This document shows, one piece after another, positions 26,847 to 35,172 of a stretch of 64,000 nt of DNA. The DNA comes from DASSBG01 sp963800395 (GTDB lineage Bacteria > Pseudomonadota > Gammaproteobacteria > Xanthomonadales > Rhodanobacteraceae), in NCBI GenBank assembly GCA_963800395.1, contig CAWDBD010000002.1:1-64000 (forward strand), given 5' to 3'. The notes beneath the pieces were generated by a model. That model was not told where the DNA came from and did not search any database. It saw only the letters and a program-made list of their open reading frames with translations. How positions within the stretch are numbered: the stretch's first letter is position 1; each line of letters opens with the position of its first letter. The position numbers and the translations under genes are program-made.

Positions 26847-26878
26847 TTGAAAGGGAAGCCACCCCCCCCCCCTATAGT
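26847..26878 (+). promoter_or_regulatory. Candidate promoter with an 11-C tract in the spacer
   Basis: TTGAAA (26847-26852) and TATAGT (26873-26878) are 20 bases apart, and 11 consecutive Cs (26862-26872) fill the end of that spacer. Loss of three Cs would give the ideal 17-base spacing. The start of the HExxH gene is 126 bases downstream. The remaining intergenic stretch 26879-27003 shows only an AAAGGA ribosome-binding site 8 bases before the ATG. Confidence 0.4.
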
Positions 26879-27003
26879 GGTTTCGACAAGGCAACCTTGC
26901 AACAACATCAGCAAGGCAGCTTTAGCGTTGCGGCCCTGATGCGGTTTTTACTTCTGCGAATCCGGTGCTCAGGGAAGAAGAAATCTGAAGAAAGGAATAA
27001 CAA

Positions 27004-27789
27004 ATGAAGACTTGGGGAAGTATTCTTGTGGCAGTGGCAGTGGCAGTGGTTTTGCTTGGCTTGGCAATACCCGGACGGGCCCAAGCGATGATCAATGCAG
27101 GTGGGGGCTGGTGGTGCGCAGGTTACGACACGGTTTGGGTGGACTGGCCTGGTGGCGGAGGTGGACTGACGCTGACGTTGACGGGCTGTGAGTACGTGGG
27201 AGGTGGCGGTTCAGGTGGGGGTGAAACTGACCCCGCCCAACCATATGGTGGTGGTGGAGGTAGCGGTGGTGGAGGAAACACAAATGCAGGAGTAGCCGTA
27301 TCTAGCAAGATGAAGTGCCAGCTTTTGCACTACGGTAACTTAGGTATGCAGCCACACCATCCCTTTGCCCGTCCCGGGACTTATCGATATGTCAACTCAG
27401 ACACAAATGAAGTTCGTACCTCTATTGCGCCACTCCTCAATCTCGGGTCTAACTGGGTTGCTGCGCCGGGTCATACCGTCTACGCTGGCCAAAATAACCC
27501 AGATACTCACTCATCTTTATACGAAAGCGCATACCATGGATATCATGGTAACCAAATAACTGGGTCGCTTAATGATGGTACAACGCCCAACAATTACATA
27601 ACGTCGATGACGGCGGAAGAGTATACGCTTTTTGTGTATGGGCACGAATCGGCTCATCAGAATGGAGTAGACGATGCACCCTCGCAGCAAGGCGCTGTGC
27701 AGCACTATGCTGCAAACTACTACGGGATAATGGCGGTCAAGCGTATGCGAGCGGCTAAAGCAGCCGGCACATATAAGTGCGGAGGATAG
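27004..27789 (+). CDS. Secreted Gly-rich protein with HExxH motif (putative metallopeptidase)
   Basis: The 261-residue product has a signal peptide (residues 1-28, ending GRAQA). A Cys-containing Trp/Gly-rich segment, a long Gly/Ser linker (about 51-96) and a C-terminal domain of about 160 residues follow. That domain contains GHESAH, giving His214-Glu215-xx-His218, the signature of zinc metallopeptidases, followed by QNGVDD and later QHYAANYYG, which could supply a third ligand. Four Cys (38, 62, 105, 259) could form disulfides. I do not recognise the family. Codon and base use are visibly less GC-rich than the flanking housekeeping genes, and the gene lies between two insertion derivatives, so recent transfer is likely. 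Confidence 0.7.
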   Translation: MKTWGSILVAVAVAVVLLGLAIPGRAQAMINAGGGWWCAGYDTVWVDWPGGGGGLTLTLTGCEYVGGGGSGGGETDPAQPYGGGGGSGGGGNTNAGVAVSSKMKCQLLHYGNLGMQPHHPFARPGTYRYVNSDTNEVRTSIAPLLNLGSNWVAAPGHTVYAGQNNPDTHSSLYESAYHGYHGNQITGSLNDGTTPNNYITSMTAEEYTLFVYGHESAHQNGVDDAPSQQGAVQHYAANYYGIMAVKRMRAAKAAGTYKCGG

Positions 27790-27870
27790 AGGTGACTATT
27801 GTGCGACGCAACTGCCGTACGCTGAGGTACTGGAGAGTTGCTATTGACGTAGCAACTTGGCACTGAAAAT

Positions 27871-28890
27871 ATGCGGAAGATGATTTACATCGTTGCGGTG
27901 TTGGTTCTTTTGGCAGGCGTCCTTGCAGTATATTTCGGGCGAAACAGTCCCCGCGTGCCGCACGAAAATGCCAGTATCGCGAACACTGGGAAGCCCAATT
28001 CTACCCAAACACGGCTTTCGACTGCGTCAATGTCGAGTCAGGATAAGGGCGAACTATCAAAGAAAAAATATGTAGCCCTGAAGAAAGTCGAGCCTACAGA
28101 GAGCAGCCTGCCTGCGGAAAATAGGCCCTTCAGGGAGACATATGAAGAGCTGAAAGATTCCGCCGCCAATGGCAATGCGTCCGCGTCGACGCGGTTGTAC
28201 GACGATGCAATGAGATGCGAAAACTATCTGGATGCCAAAGACGCTGCAAGTCGTAAGTTGGGCGCCAGTACGGATTTTGCAAGCGGGTCAGTCGCCGCAT
28301 CCGGGTCTGAGCTTGGCTCATATGATAATGCAATGAGCACAATTTCACAGACTCTCGAAGCCAACAAGGAAATATGCGATGACGTGGACAGGAAGTTCCT
28401 GAGAACTGTTGTTTATCAGCTAGTACTGGATGCAGCCATTGCGGGTGATCCGGGAGCACAATCTTGCTACGTTTCGGCACGATTCCTACCAAATCGAACA
28501 GATGCAATTGATGACGCATTGATCAGCGAGTACAGGCATCACGCGCTGAAATTTGCCAGTGATGGGCTAAAGAGTGGCGACTGGCATATGGTTTCCTGGC
28601 TGGCGCGCGCATATAGCGGTCTGGATCAAAATGAGTTCTTGAAATACTTGGCGCCAGCAAATCAGATTCAATACTACGCCTATACGAAATTGCAGCGGCT
28701 GGGTGCTGACAAGTCCAGTGCGAAGGATCTGGATCAGTTTCTGCAGGCCATACTGGACATGAACGACTTCTCGGTGGCACAAGTGCAGGGCGCGGACAAG
28801 TGGGCGGAGTCCATGTACAGCAGATACTTCATTGACAAGCCCCAGTACGATGAAAACGCCACGGTCTGCAATCGTCAGCCATATCGATGA
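27871..28890 (+). CDS. Membrane-anchored alpha-helical protein of unknown function
   Basis: The 339-residue product has an N-terminal membrane segment (residues about 4-22, MIYIVAVLVLLAGVLAVYF), a polar Ser/Thr/Lys-rich spacer, and a helical domain from about residue 85. That domain has loosely Sel1/TPR-like phrases (DSAANGNASASTRLYDDAMRCENYL, DAAIAGDPGAQSCYVSARF). The topology predicts a periplasmic domain. No catalytic motif is visible. It lies 81 bases after the HExxH gene, with similarly low GC, and ends close to the second insertion element. Together they form a two-gene cassette; a paired role (secreted enzyme and its periplasmic partner or protector) is a guess. Confidence 0.6.
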   Translation: MRKMIYIVAVLVLLAGVLAVYFGRNSPRVPHENASIANTGKPNSTQTRLSTASMSSQDKGELSKKKYVALKKVEPTESSLPAENRPFRETYEELKDSAANGNASASTRLYDDAMRCENYLDAKDAASRKLGASTDFASGSVAASGSELGSYDNAMSTISQTLEANKEICDDVDRKFLRTVVYQLVLDAAIAGDPGAQSCYVSARFLPNRTDAIDDALISEYRHHALKFASDGLKSGDWHMVSWLARAYSGLDQNEFLKYLAPANQIQYYAYTKLQRLGADKSSAKDLDQFLQAILDMNDFSVAQVQGADKWAESMYSRYFIDKPQYDENATVCNRQPYR

Positions 28891-28931
28891 TTCGCGCGCT
28901 CGGGCGTCCCGCGCTCCGGGGCGGCTTGTTG

Positions 28932-29002
28932 TGTAGGGTGCCGCGGAGGGACGAAGCGTACCGCGGCGTGAGGCTTTGGATGGTGCGCTTCGCTGCGCTC
29001 AG
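28932..29002. repeat. REP-like hairpin, left part, split by insertion element (copy 2)
   Basis: GTAGGGTGCCGCGGAGGGACGAAGCG...GGTGCGCTTCGCTGCGCTCAG again matches the palindrome at 32358-32440. The second arm resumes as CTCAGCAGCACCCTACGCC at 29478, after exactly 475 inserted bases. Confidence 0.75.
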
Positions 29003-29477
29003 AGCCTGTGAATTTTTCGCTTTTCAGATCAACCAGGCAGCGCGATGGGCCAATTTGTGGGTAACCTCGGTCAAGTGGGTTTGAGACGGAGTTTTGTGTC
29101 GGGGTGGGTGAATCGAGGTCAGGCAGCTTGCGATCAGGCCGTTGAGGCGGGGCATATGGGCCGGTTAGGCGCGTGTCAGGTCGTGTGCGAGGGTTGGTCA
29201 GGTCAGTGCTGCGCCCTGCAGTGCAAACATCCGCGCCAGATTGTGTGCCAAGGCAAACAGTAGCGCGACTGCCAGCGTCTTGTTCGGTGGTGGACACGCG
29301 GGCACTTTCGGGCGGCTTGCGTATGGCCTTTTTTCTCGCTTCCATCTTCGGCATCTGTTCCAGCGCCTGGCTGATGCGCTGTTCGCGTTCGCGCGCGGCG
29401 CGTTCACGGGCTGCTTGTACATGACGTTCGGTGTAGTTTGACTCAATGGGCTGGCAATGGCGATTTTTTCACAAGTT
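29003..29477 (-). mobile_element. 475-bp MITE-like derivative of an IS1182-type element, copy 2
   Basis: Same length and nearly the same sequence as copy 1, including identical internal open frames. The visible difference is at the right inverted repeat, which reads AACTTGTGAAAAAATCGC. CTCAG at 28998-29002 and 29478-29482 is the target duplication, in the same place of the same hairpin as copy 1. Orientation is direct, so homologous recombination between copies would excise the 2.9-kb cassette. Confidence 0.85.
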
Positions 29478-29508
29478 CTCAGCAGCACCCTACGCCCAAC
29501 GCCGTACT

Positions 29509-29616
29509 CCCGAGCCCCGAGCCCCGAGCCCCGAGCCCCGAGCCCCGAGTCCCGAGCCCGAGTCCCGAGTCCCGAGTCCCGAGTCCCGAGTCCCGAGTCC
29601 CGAGTCCCGAGTCCCG
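29509..29616. repeat. Tandem heptamer array CCCGAGC/CCCGAGT, about 15 units
   Basis: The array opens with five CCCGAGC units, changes to CCCGAGT, contains one six-base unit at 29551-29556, and continues with CCCGAGT to its end. It is longer and more diverged than the other two arrays. It lies 27 bases after the second target duplication and 72 bases before rpmE2. The mixture of variants shows local expansion of a mutated unit. Confidence 0.95.
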
Positions 29617-29688
29617 CATCTTGCGCGAATCCGGGCCGCCACGCTACAATGCCGCTCTTGTCTCAAGCCTTTTAACCCGGAGCGCGTG

Positions 29689-29931
29689 ATGAAGCCCGAA
29701 ATCCACCCCCAATACAAGCCGGTGGTGTTTCAGGACATGTCGTCGGATTTCTCTTTTCTGACCCAGTCGACCATGTCCAGTAAAGAAACCATCAAGTGGG
29801 AAGATGGCAATGAATACCCCCTGATCAAGGTGGACGTATCCAGCCATTCGCATCCCTTCTACACCGGCAAGCAGAAGACGCTTGACGCCGGTGGACGCGT
29901 CGACAAATTCCGTCGTCGTTACGGCAAGTAG
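29689..29931 (+). CDS. rpmE2: 50S ribosomal protein L31 type B
   Basis: The 80-residue product (MKPEIHPQYKPVVFQDMSSDFSFL... HPFYTGKQKTLDAGGRVDKFRRRYGK) is the zinc-free L31 paralogue. The Cys residues of type A L31 are absent. Type B forms usually replace the zinc form under zinc shortage through Zur control, but no Zur box is evident in the short gap after the repeat array. An ATG at 29689 starts the gene, with GGAGCG about 6 bases before it. Confidence 0.93.
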   Translation: MKPEIHPQYKPVVFQDMSSDFSFLTQSTMSSKETIKWEDGNEYPLIKVDVSSHSHPFYTGKQKTLDAGGRVDKFRRRYGK

Positions 29932-29942
29932 GATTGCTTGCT

Positions 29943-29989
29943 GCGCCACGCCAATCGGCGTGGCGCGTGCGTGACCGGCCGTCACGCAC
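29943..29989 (+). terminator. Two adjacent hairpins after rpmE2
   Basis: GCGCCACGCC-AATC-GGCGTGGCGC (29943-29966) is a perfect 10-bp stem. It abuts GTGCGTGAC-CGGCC-GTCACGCAC (29967-29989), a perfect 9-bp stem. There is no T-run, so intrinsic termination is uncertain. Confidence 0.55.
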
Positions 29990-30127
29990 GATTCCGCAGC
30001 CCGGGCCGGCATGCGCACATGCCGCCGTCCCATCCCCGAATCTGGCGACCCGGCGATGCGTGAAGCGCCGTCTTGCTGTGCCCGTCATTCTTGCAGGCAC
30101 GGCCCAACTCACAATGCAGGAGTTCCA

Positions 30128-31417
30128 ATGTCCGACCCATCCGTCAAATTGACCGTCGAAGACGACAAAAGCGTCGAATTGCCACTGGTCAGTGGCAGCA
30201 TGGGGCCATCCTGCGTCGACATTGCCGGCCTCTACAAGCAGACCGGGCATTACACCTTTGATCCGGGTTTTGCTGCGACAGCCAGCACCAGGAGCGCGAT
30301 CACCTTCATTGACGGTGAGAAGGGCGTTTTGCTGTATCGCGGCTATCCGATCGAGCAGTTGGCCGAGAACTCGAGCTTCCTCGAAGTGGCCTACCTGCTT
30401 CTGAACGGTGATCTGCCATCCAGTGACGAGTTCAGCACCTTCGAGCATCAGGTGACCCACCACACCATGATGCACGAGTCCCTGAAGACCTTCCTGCGCG
30501 GATTCCGCTACGACGCGCACCCGATGGCCATGCTGTGCGGCTCCATTGCATCATTGTCGGCCTTCTATCATGAAGACCTGAGCATCGACGATCCCGAGCA
30601 GCGCAAGCTGGCAGCGATCCGGCTGATCGCCAAGATGCCGACCATTGCGGCGGCCTGCTATCGCTACTCGATCGGTTGGCCGATCCGCTTCCCGCGCAAC
30701 AACCTCAACTACGTTGATCGCTTCCTGCACATGATGTTCGAAGTGCCCAGCGAGCCTCTGGAACTCAATCCGGTGGCGGCCAAGGCGCTGGACCTGCTGT
30801 TCATCCTGCATGCGGATCACGAACAGAATGCCTCGACCTCGACCGTGCGCCTGGTCGGCTCGACTGGTGCCAATCCGTACGCCTCGGTTGCGGCCGGCAT
30901 TGCCGCGCTTTGGGGCCCGGCACACGGTGGTGCCAACGAAGCGGTACTGGCCATGCTCAATAATATCGGCGATCCGAAGGACGTCGAAAAGGCCGTCAAT
31001 CGGGCCAAGGACAAGAACGATGATTTCCGCCTCATGGGCTTTGGTCATCGCGTCTACAAGAATTTCGATCCCCGCGCCAAGATCATCCGCAAGATGGCCC
31101 ACGAGGTGCTCGATGAACTGGGTGTCGACGATCCGCTTCTGGATGTGGCGCTGAAGCTGGAAGAGGCTGCACTCAAGGACGACTATTTTGTCGAGCGCAA
31201 GCTGTACCCGAATGTCGACTTCTATTCCGGCATCATCTACAAGGCACTGGGCATTCCGACCGAGATGTTCACCGTGATGTTCGCCATCGCGCGCACTGCC
31301 GGCTGGATCTCGCATTGGATCGAGCACCATGAAACACCGGGCTCGCGCATTGGTCGCCCGCGCCAGGTCTACACCGGTTCCACCCCGCGCGACTACGTCG
31401 TCGTCGACAAGCGCTGA
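30128..31417 (+). CDS. gltA: Citrate synthase
   Basis: Condenses acetyl-CoA with oxaloacetate, the entry to the TCA cycle. The 429-residue product has all type II citrate synthase landmarks: LHADHEQNASTSTVR, WGPAHGGANEAVL, MGFGHRVYKNFDPRAK and YPNVDFYSGIIYKALG, with the catalytic His, His and Asp in place. The start MSDPSVKLTV at 30128 has CAGGAG 7 bases upstream; an upstream extension of the frame is not homologous. Confidence 0.97.
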   Translation: MSDPSVKLTVEDDKSVELPLVSGSMGPSCVDIAGLYKQTGHYTFDPGFAATASTRSAITFIDGEKGVLLYRGYPIEQLAENSSFLEVAYLLLNGDLPSSDEFSTFEHQVTHHTMMHESLKTFLRGFRYDAHPMAMLCGSIASLSAFYHEDLSIDDPEQRKLAAIRLIAKMPTIAAACYRYSIGWPIRFPRNNLNYVDRFLHMMFEVPSEPLELNPVAAKALDLLFILHADHEQNASTSTVRLVGSTGANPYASVAAGIAALWGPAHGGANEAVLAMLNNIGDPKDVEKAVNRAKDKNDDFRLMGFGHRVYKNFDPRAKIIRKMAHEVLDELGVDDPLLDVALKLEEAALKDDYFVERKLYPNVDFYSGIIYKALGIPTEMFTVMFAIARTAGWISHWIEHHETPGSRIGRPRQVYTGSTPRDYVVVDKR

Positions 31418-31463
31418 TTCTCGCAGGCGACCGGTCTCGACCGGTAGCCCTGCGACAGACGGC

Positions 31464-31496
31464 CCCCTGATTGCCTGCTGTCCGGGCAATCAGGGG
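31464..31496 (+). terminator. Hairpin terminator after gltA
   Basis: CCCCTGATTGCC and GGCAATCAGGGG form a perfect 12-bp stem with a 9-base loop, lying between the convergent gltA and 31568-32215 genes. A second smaller hairpin built on ACCGGT/ACCGGT lies just before it. No clear T-run is present. Confidence 0.65.
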
Positions 31497-31567
31497 CGCT
31501 TCGCTCGGCTAGCCAGCAGCCAACATGCTTCGCACCCACGGGGTGTGCAACGGTCCTCGCGCCAGAA

Positions 31568-32215
31568 TCAGAAGATGGGAGCCGCCTCCGCCTCGTCCAG
31601 CAGGGCTCGCAGCGCAGTGAGCGACGCGCGTGGCATCGGCCTTTCATCGATCTTGTCGAGCGGCGCCTGACGTTGCGCGACGGTGGGCAACACCGTCAGG
31701 TCGAACGCCGTGCCGTCGGCCATGATCTCGAGTACCGGCACGTCCCGGTATTCCTCCCGTTTCATGCGCAGTCGCCGCGTGCTCTCGTTGAAGGGAATGC
31801 CCTGATCACGCAGGAAGCCGTGTACGGCCTCGGGTGAATCACTGAACAGGTGCAGGCAAACCGCCGAGTGGTGATCTGCGGTGCCGGCCAGAACCGGGCC
31901 GACGAGGCGGGCGTGAAAGGGCGCAAAGAAGTCCAGGGCTTCGCAGGCCGCTTCCCGCAGGCTGCGCAGCGTGGCTGCCTGGCTGTCGGGATGGAACAGA
32001 CGCTGGTGTTCGCGCAGGGCCTGCTCGATTTCGCGGTTGCGTGGCAAGGCCTGCTCTTCGCCGACACCCAATCGGCTGGCCGCCTTGGTCTTGGCATGGC
32101 GGAAATCGCGGATGCCGTGCTCGCTCATCAGGCGGGCCGCTTCCTGTGCCACACGTCGCCGTGTGCGCTGGGCACGATCCTGTGCATGGATCTTGTGGTG
32201 GACTCCTCTGGTCAT
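31568..32215 (-). CDS. Conserved hypothetical protein of Xanthomonadales (nucleotidyltransferase-like pattern)
   Basis: The 215-residue product starts MTRGVHHKIHAQDRAQRTRRRVAQEAARLMSEHG and ends DKIDERPMPRASLTALRALLDE. I recognise this as a conserved family next to other Xanthomonadaceae genes, often mislabelled 'UDP-N-acetylmuramate-alanine ligase' although it has no Mur ligase motifs. The central part (VGPVLAGTADHHSAVCLHLFSDSPEAVHGFL) and the later FDLTVLP resemble the DxD-poor end of nucleotidyltransferase-fold proteins. Function is unknown. It ends 71 bases from the gltA terminator, convergent with gltA. Confidence 0.7.
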   Translation of the reverse strand: MTRGVHHKIHAQDRAQRTRRRVAQEAARLMSEHGIRDFRHAKTKAASRLGVGEEQALPRNREIEQALREHQRLFHPDSQAATLRSLREAACEALDFFAPFHARLVGPVLAGTADHHSAVCLHLFSDSPEAVHGFLRDQGIPFNESTRRLRMKREEYRDVPVLEIMADGTAFDLTVLPTVAQRQAPLDKIDERPMPRASLTALRALLDEAEAAPIF

Positions 32216-32357
32216 GTCCGAAATCCCCTGGCAGCCATACACGCCTGCGAGCCTAGCAGCTCGGACGAAGGAAGGACAATGTGTGCGTGCCGGCAATCGA
32301 GGACACGGAATCGCTGCGCGGGGCGTCGCGCAACTCCCGATGGTGCGCTTCGCTGTT

Positions 32358-32440
32358 CGTAGGGTGCTGCTGAGGAACGAAGCGCACCGCCGCGGGAAGC
32401 TTGCGACGGTGCGCTTCACTTCGTTCAGCAGCACCCTACG
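32358..32440. repeat. Intact REP-like palindrome
   Basis: CGTAGGGTGCTGCTGAGGAACGAAGCGCACCG (in part) at 32358-32389 is complementary to CGGTGCGCTTCACTTCGTTCAGCAGCACCCTACG at 32407-32440, with a 17-base loop. This is a long imperfect hairpin. A further half-arm (TGGTGCGCTTCGCTG) lies directly upstream at 32341. It sits in the 247-base gap between mrcA and the hypothetical gene and is the uninterrupted form of the hairpins that carry the insertion elements. Confidence 0.8.
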
Positions 32441-32462
32441 CCGAAGATCCGAATCCCGGCTG

Positions 32463-34934
32463 TCAGAAGATGTCGTAGGCGTTCTTCTTCTTTTTCGGCT
32501 CGTCCGGGCTGGGTGAGCGGGCCTGGAGGCGTTGCAGGGCGTCCTTGCGGAAATATTCGCCAACAGCGGTGGGATCATCCGGGCTGGCAATCAGGCCCGT
32601 ACCCGGATTGATTTTCGCGGTGACGACCGAGTCGGGCCTGGGCAGCAGAGCCGGTTTGCTGTTGCCCAGTGCCGCGCCCATGTAGTCGATCCAGATAGGC
32701 AATGCAGCGCGTGAACCGAATTCGCCCTTGCCCAGGGAGCTGAAGTCGTCAAAGCCGACCCATGCCGTCGTGACCAGCCGGGCGTTGAATCCGGAGAACC
32801 ATGCGTCACGATGGTCGTTGGTAGTGCCGGTCTTGCCAGCCAGATCCGGGCGCTTGAGCACCAGGGCGCGGCGACCGGTACCGCGACGGATCACGTCACG
32901 CATCATCGAGTCCATGATGAAGGCGTTGCCGGCGTCGATAACGCGCGGTGCCGTACCCATCACGGCCGTATCCGCGCTGTCGGTCTTTGCAACGGGCAGC
33001 AGCGGCAGCAGCGGCTGATCATTGCCGCCAGCGTCGTCTGTCTGGGGCGGGCTGACCACGGCCTGTTCATTCTGGCAATCCCGGCAGGCCTGCACCGGAT
33101 GCGTGGCGAAAACGCGTGTGCCGTTGCGGTCGGTGATGTTGCTGATGAACCATGGCCGGATCAGGTAGCCGCCATTGGCGAATACGGCATAGCCGCGCGC
33201 CATGGTCAGGGGCGAAACCGAGGCGGTGCCCAGCGCCAGCGAAAGACTTTTTGGCAGCGCATCCAGCGGCAGGCCGAATCGAGTTGCGTATTCGCGTGCA
33301 TAGTGAATGCCGATGGCATCGAGCAGGCGTACGGACACCAGGTTCTTCGATTGCACCAGCGCCATGCGCACGCGCATGGGTCCGGAGAATTTGCCATCGT
33401 CATTGGATGGCGTCCATTGCCCCTCGGGTGCCGTCGGATCCGGGATCACCAGTGGCGCGTCGTTGACGATCGAGGCTGCCGTGAATCCGTGCTCCAGTGC
33501 TGCCGAATAGAGGAACGGCTTGAAGCTCGACCCGGGCTGACGGGCAATATCGATGGCGCGGTTGAACTTGCTGCGCGCGAAGCTGAAGCCACCTACCAGG
33601 GCCTGGATGGCGCCGTCGTGCGGGTCCAGCGATACCAGTGCGGCCTCGGCCGCAGGGATTTCGGCCAATTGCCAATTGCCTTCGTCATCGCGCATCAGTC
33701 GCACGATGTCGCCGGCCTTGAGTACGTCGGTGACATGCTTGGGTTTCGGACCCATGCTGTCCGGGCTCAGCCAGGGACGAGCCCATGACACGGCATTGAA
33801 GCCCAGCACGGTGGTTTCGCCGCCCCTGATGTAAAGGGAAGCAGCATCCTTGTCGACTTGGGTTACCAGCGCCGGCACCATGCCCGCGATTTCGTCGTGG
33901 GACTGCAGCGCCTTGGCGTAGCTTGCAAGGCTGGATTGGCTATCAAGTTGCACATGGCCCAGCGGGCCACGGTAACCATGCCGATGATCGTAGGCGATCA
34001 GTTGCGAGCGGACTGCCTGGCGCGCCTCGTGCTGCCGCTCGCTGTTGATCGAGGTTGTGACCACGTAGCCGTCGGTCAGGGCGTTGTTGCCCAGGGTATT
34101 GATCGCTGCGCGGCGCACCATCTCGGCCAGATACGGCGCATTCACCTCGGTCGGTGGCTCATGCGGGAAGGCATGGTCAGGCTCGGCCACGGCCTGCTTG
34201 TACTGCGCCTTGCTGATGAACTGGTTGGACAGCATCTGCCCGAGTACCCAGTTGCGGCGCGCCACCGAACGTTTGTGGTTGGTGACCGGGTTGACCTCGG
34301 AGGGCAACTGGAACAGCGATGCCAGCATGGCGCACTGGGCCAGTGACAATTGTTGCAGGGACTTGCCGTAGTAGTAGTCGGCTGCTGCCGCGACCCCGTA
34401 GGAGCGGTGGCCCATGAACATCTTGTTGAGGTACAGCTCGAGGATTTCATCCTTGCTCAGATGATGCTCCATGCGTATGGCGATGAAGATCTCCAGCAGC
34501 TTGCGCGTATAGAGCTTCTCCGGGCTCAGGAAAAAACTTCGCGCCACCTGCTGGGTGATGGTCGATCCGCCCTGGGTCTTCTTGCCGCCGGACAGCGCCA
34601 CATGGACCACCGCGCGCAGGATGCCGCGCCAGTCAAAGCCGGGATGGCTATAGAAGTTGGCATCCTCGGCGGACAATACCGCCTGCTTGAGCTGCTCGGG
34701 TACCTGGTCGATGTGGGCCGGGATGCGACGTGTCTCGCCAAAGGTGGCGATGAGCTTGCCGTCGCTCGACAGTACCCGAAGCGGGACCTGCAACTGGACA
34801 TTCTTGAGCGCCCCCACGGCGGGCATTCTGGGCGAAAGGAGCCAGTAGGCGATACCGAGGGCACCGGCACCGAGAATGAATCCTGAGACGGCGAGTATGA
34901 GCAAATAGCGGACAATCCGCTTCAATCTGGGCAT
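32463..34934 (-). CDS. mrcA: Penicillin-binding protein 1A
   Basis: Bifunctional peptidoglycan synthase of the inner membrane. The 823-residue product has an N-terminal membrane segment and a GT51 glycosyltransferase domain (EDANFYSHPGFDW near 95, GSTITQQVARSFFL near 125). An OB-like insert follows (VRLMRDDEGNWQLAEIP). The transpeptidase has PGSSFKPF (catalytic Ser near 469), SKN in VQSKNLVS and KTGTTND. It diverges from pilM, a common arrangement in gammaproteobacteria. The Lys-rich C-terminus (PKKKKNAYDIF) is typical. Confidence 0.95.
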   Translation of the reverse strand: MPRLKRIVRYLLILAVSGFILGAGALGIAYWLLSPRMPAVGALKNVQLQVPLRVLSSDGKLIATFGETRRIPAHIDQVPEQLKQAVLSAEDANFYSHPGFDWRGILRAVVHVALSGGKKTQGGSTITQQVARSFFLSPEKLYTRKLLEIFIAIRMEHHLSKDEILELYLNKMFMGHRSYGVAAAADYYYGKSLQQLSLAQCAMLASLFQLPSEVNPVTNHKRSVARRNWVLGQMLSNQFISKAQYKQAVAEPDHAFPHEPPTEVNAPYLAEMVRRAAINTLGNNALTDGYVVTTSINSERQHEARQAVRSQLIAYDHRHGYRGPLGHVQLDSQSSLASYAKALQSHDEIAGMVPALVTQVDKDAASLYIRGGETTVLGFNAVSWARPWLSPDSMGPKPKHVTDVLKAGDIVRLMRDDEGNWQLAEIPAAEAALVSLDPHDGAIQALVGGFSFARSKFNRAIDIARQPGSSFKPFLYSAALEHGFTAASIVNDAPLVIPDPTAPEGQWTPSNDDGKFSGPMRVRMALVQSKNLVSVRLLDAIGIHYAREYATRFGLPLDALPKSLSLALGTASVSPLTMARGYAVFANGGYLIRPWFISNITDRNGTRVFATHPVQACRDCQNEQAVVSPPQTDDAGGNDQPLLPLLPVAKTDSADTAVMGTAPRVIDAGNAFIMDSMMRDVIRRGTGRRALVLKRPDLAGKTGTTNDHRDAWFSGFNARLVTTAWVGFDDFSSLGKGEFGSRAALPIWIDYMGAALGNSKPALLPRPDSVVTAKINPGTGLIASPDDPTAVGEYFRKDALQRLQARSPSPDEPKKKKNAYDIF

Positions 34935-35094
34935 GGGCGGGCAGGTTTGTGATGAGGTTCAAGGTACGCACAAGCGCATACCGAGTATAGATTGTATTAG
35001 GGATCCCCGATACCTGCCGTGTTTTTTCAGCGCACGCAGCCAGTGCGGGGATTCCGCTGCGAATTCATAAGTTTGCAGCCGACTTCCAACATAG

Positions 35095-35123
35095 TTGATT
35101 ATCTGTTAAGTTTGATATCTAAT
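35095..35123 (+). promoter_or_regulatory. Candidate promoter for pilMNOPQ
   Basis: TTGATT (35095-35100) and TCTAAT (35118-35123) are separated by 17 bases within the mrcA-pilM gap and lie about 50 bases before the pilM start. The gap is AT-richer here than elsewhere. Confidence 0.4.
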
Positions 35124-35172
35124 GTGCTTGTGCATAAACCGCTCGTAAGGGCCCGTGGGGAAGGGGAAAATT

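Noticed and set aside
29509..29616. Heptamer array as a CRISPR array.
   Set aside because: The units are contiguous with no spacers and the unit is far too short.
29943..29989. The double hairpin after rpmE2 as a riboswitch or small RNA.
   Set aside because: Two simple perfect stems with short loops fit a 3'-end barrier better; there are no conserved aptamer sequences.
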